A stretch of DNA of 64,000 nt from Algoriphagus sp. (GTDB lineage: Bacteria > Bacteroidota > Bacteroidia > Cytophagales > Cyclobacteriaceae). A program made the translations under genes and the position numbers. The notes beneath the pieces were generated by a model that was not told the origin of the DNA, did no database searches, and saw nothing but the letters and a program-made list of their open reading frames with translations. The DNA lies in contig JAQSDM010000011.1 of the NCBI GenBank assembly GCA_029945945.1, forward strand, positions 496,001-560,000, given 5' to 3'. This document shows positions 63,171 through 64,000 of this stretch, piece by piece (the stretch's first letter is position 1; every line of letters begins with the position of its first letter).

Positions 63171-63920
63171 ATGGTACGTATATTCCGAAAAATCCGCCAA
63201 AAACTTCTCACCCAAAATCGGGGCACCCGGTACATCGCTTATGCTTTGGGGGAAATTCTTTTGGTCACCATCGGTATTTTGATTGCCTTGCAAGTGAATA
63301 CCTGGAACGAAAATCGAATCGATCAAAAAAAGGAAGCCGGTATCCTCAAAGACCTTCACCAGGAATTTCAGCTAAACAAAGTGAGTATTGATTCCTCCAT
63401 CCAACATCATCGGACAGTTTTGGAGGCAATCAAGGGAGTCTTGAATGGAATGGGAAAATCTGGGCCTGAGTATTCTGAAGATCATCTCGACAGTCTAATC
63501 AATTTGACACTGGATTATGATAATTACATCCCCAGCCAAACGGTAATTGCCGAATTAATTTCAACAGGCAAAACAAACCTGATATCATCGGATACCCTGC
63601 GAACCTTGATATTTCAATGGGTGAGTGAAATCGAAGATAAAAATGAAGGGTATGAGTCCCTTGACCTAATGAGCGAGAACTTGATACTACCCTATATTTC
63701 AAAAAACGGATCGATGAAAAATATCGACTCTTTTGGAATGCTCAAAGGAAATGGCAGATCAAAATTCCCCTCCCGAAACCTAGCCCTATTACAGGAGGTG
63801 GAGTTTGAAAATCTAATGGACAATCAGGCTTGGGGAGTAACCAACTACTTATTCAAACTTGAAAAATTGCAGGCAATCATCGAGGCTATTTTGTACCATA
63901 CCCAATCCACTACTCCATGA
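63171..63920 (+). CDS. Family-B single-TM protein (DUF6090 type), copy 6
   Basis: 249 residues. Starts MVRIFRKIRQKLLTQNRGTRYIAYA, then the membrane segment LGEILLVTIGILIALQVNTWNEN. The domain includes ELISTGKTNLISSDTLRTLIFQW, a version of the central motif. The stop codon overlaps the ATG of copy 7 by four bases (ATGA), as with copies 2 and 3. The array restarts here after the iorAB operon. Unknown function. Confidence 0.78.
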   Translation: MVRIFRKIRQKLLTQNRGTRYIAYALGEILLVTIGILIALQVNTWNENRIDQKKEAGILKDLHQEFQLNKVSIDSSIQHHRTVLEAIKGVLNGMGKSGPEYSEDHLDSLINLTLDYDNYIPSQTVIAELISTGKTNLISSDTLRTLIFQWVSEIEDKNEGYESLDLMSENLILPYISKNGSMKNIDSFGMLKGNGRSKFPSRNLALLQEVEFENLMDNQAWGVTNYLFKLEKLQAIIEAILYHTQSTTP

Positions 63921-64000
63921 TCTCTCTCTTCCGATCCATCCGCCAAAAACTCCTCCAACAGAACCAAGTCACTCGGTATTTGGCCTATGCCGCCGGTGAG
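63917..64000 (+). CDS. Family-B single-TM protein, copy 7 (partial)
   Basis: Only the first 28 codons are in the window: MISLFRSIRQKLLQQNQVTR and onward to YAAGE, an exact fit to the family-B N-terminus. ATG 63917 overlaps the previous stop. The array clearly continues past the window edge. Confidence 0.8.
   Translation, partial: MISLFRSIRQKLLQQNQVTRYLAYAAGE

Noticed and set aside
1-64000. CRISPR arrays, insertion sequences, prophage, rRNA
   Set aside because: I saw no regularly spaced repeats, transposase or integrase motifs, phage genes or ribosomal RNA sequence. The repeats present are paralogous genes, a 40-base pair and short palindromes.

Overview
This 64 kb window looks like chromosome of a Bacteroidota bacterium, most likely of the Cytophagales (Cyclobacteriaceae / Algoriphagus-like). 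The grounds are the AT-rich spacers without Shine-Dalgarno sequences, many lipoproteins and Sec/Tat-exported enzymes, PorT-like beta-barrels, DUF4251 and DUF6090 proteins, several sulfatases, and a gamma-glutamyltransferase/S9 peptidase set. The placement is by gene content only. I see no rRNA, tRNA, CRISPR, integrase or transposase.

Region 0-6.3 kb (mostly minus strand) is a candidate organosulfur locus: a rhodanese, an outer-membrane barrel, an enoyl-CoA hydratase and a protein that an automatic pipeline would probably call an ABC substrate-binding protein. That protein keeps the Cys-His-Arg catalytic set and flanking motifs of the desulfinase DszB. A LysR regulator with its own terminator and a TetR regulator follow. 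Two tiny similar ORFs sit just before two of these genes.

Region 6.4-14.7 kb (minus) is an operon-like run ending at a strong terminator: GH63-type glucosidase, GH13 enzyme, glucose 1-dehydrogenase-like enzyme, aquaporin, CoA-disulfide reductase with rhodanese domain. It could hydrolyse a glucoside (trehalose or glucosylglycerate type), oxidise the glucose and move water or glycerol.

Region 15-29 kb holds an AI-2E family permease, a tetR pseudogene broken by one TGA, a large sulfatase, small envelope proteins, an acetyltransferase beside a tetR remnant, an exported amidase and a purple-acid-phosphatase-like enzyme.

Region 29.4-49 kb is an exported hydrolase island: three tandem single-TM proteins (family A), then gamma-glutamyltransferase, sulfatase and S9 peptidase, a sensor kinase, an amidohydrolase followed by a fourth family-A gene, then DinB-like, intradiol dioxygenase, TPR, esterase, P1/DmpA peptidase and DUF885 genes.

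Region 49-64 kb holds an NHL-type lipoprotein, an AtsA-type sulfatase with an unusual active-site motif, a decayed GGT::S9 fusion pseudogene, an APC permease, a long tandem array of DUF6090-type single-TM proteins (family B), an isoquinoline-oxidoreductase-like molybdenum enzyme pair, and two more family-B genes running off the window.

The two most interesting items are the DszB-like desulfinase locus and the observation that families A and B (11 genes here) align around the membrane segment and around a central Ser-Gly motif. They therefore look like one expanding membrane-protein superfamily of unknown job.
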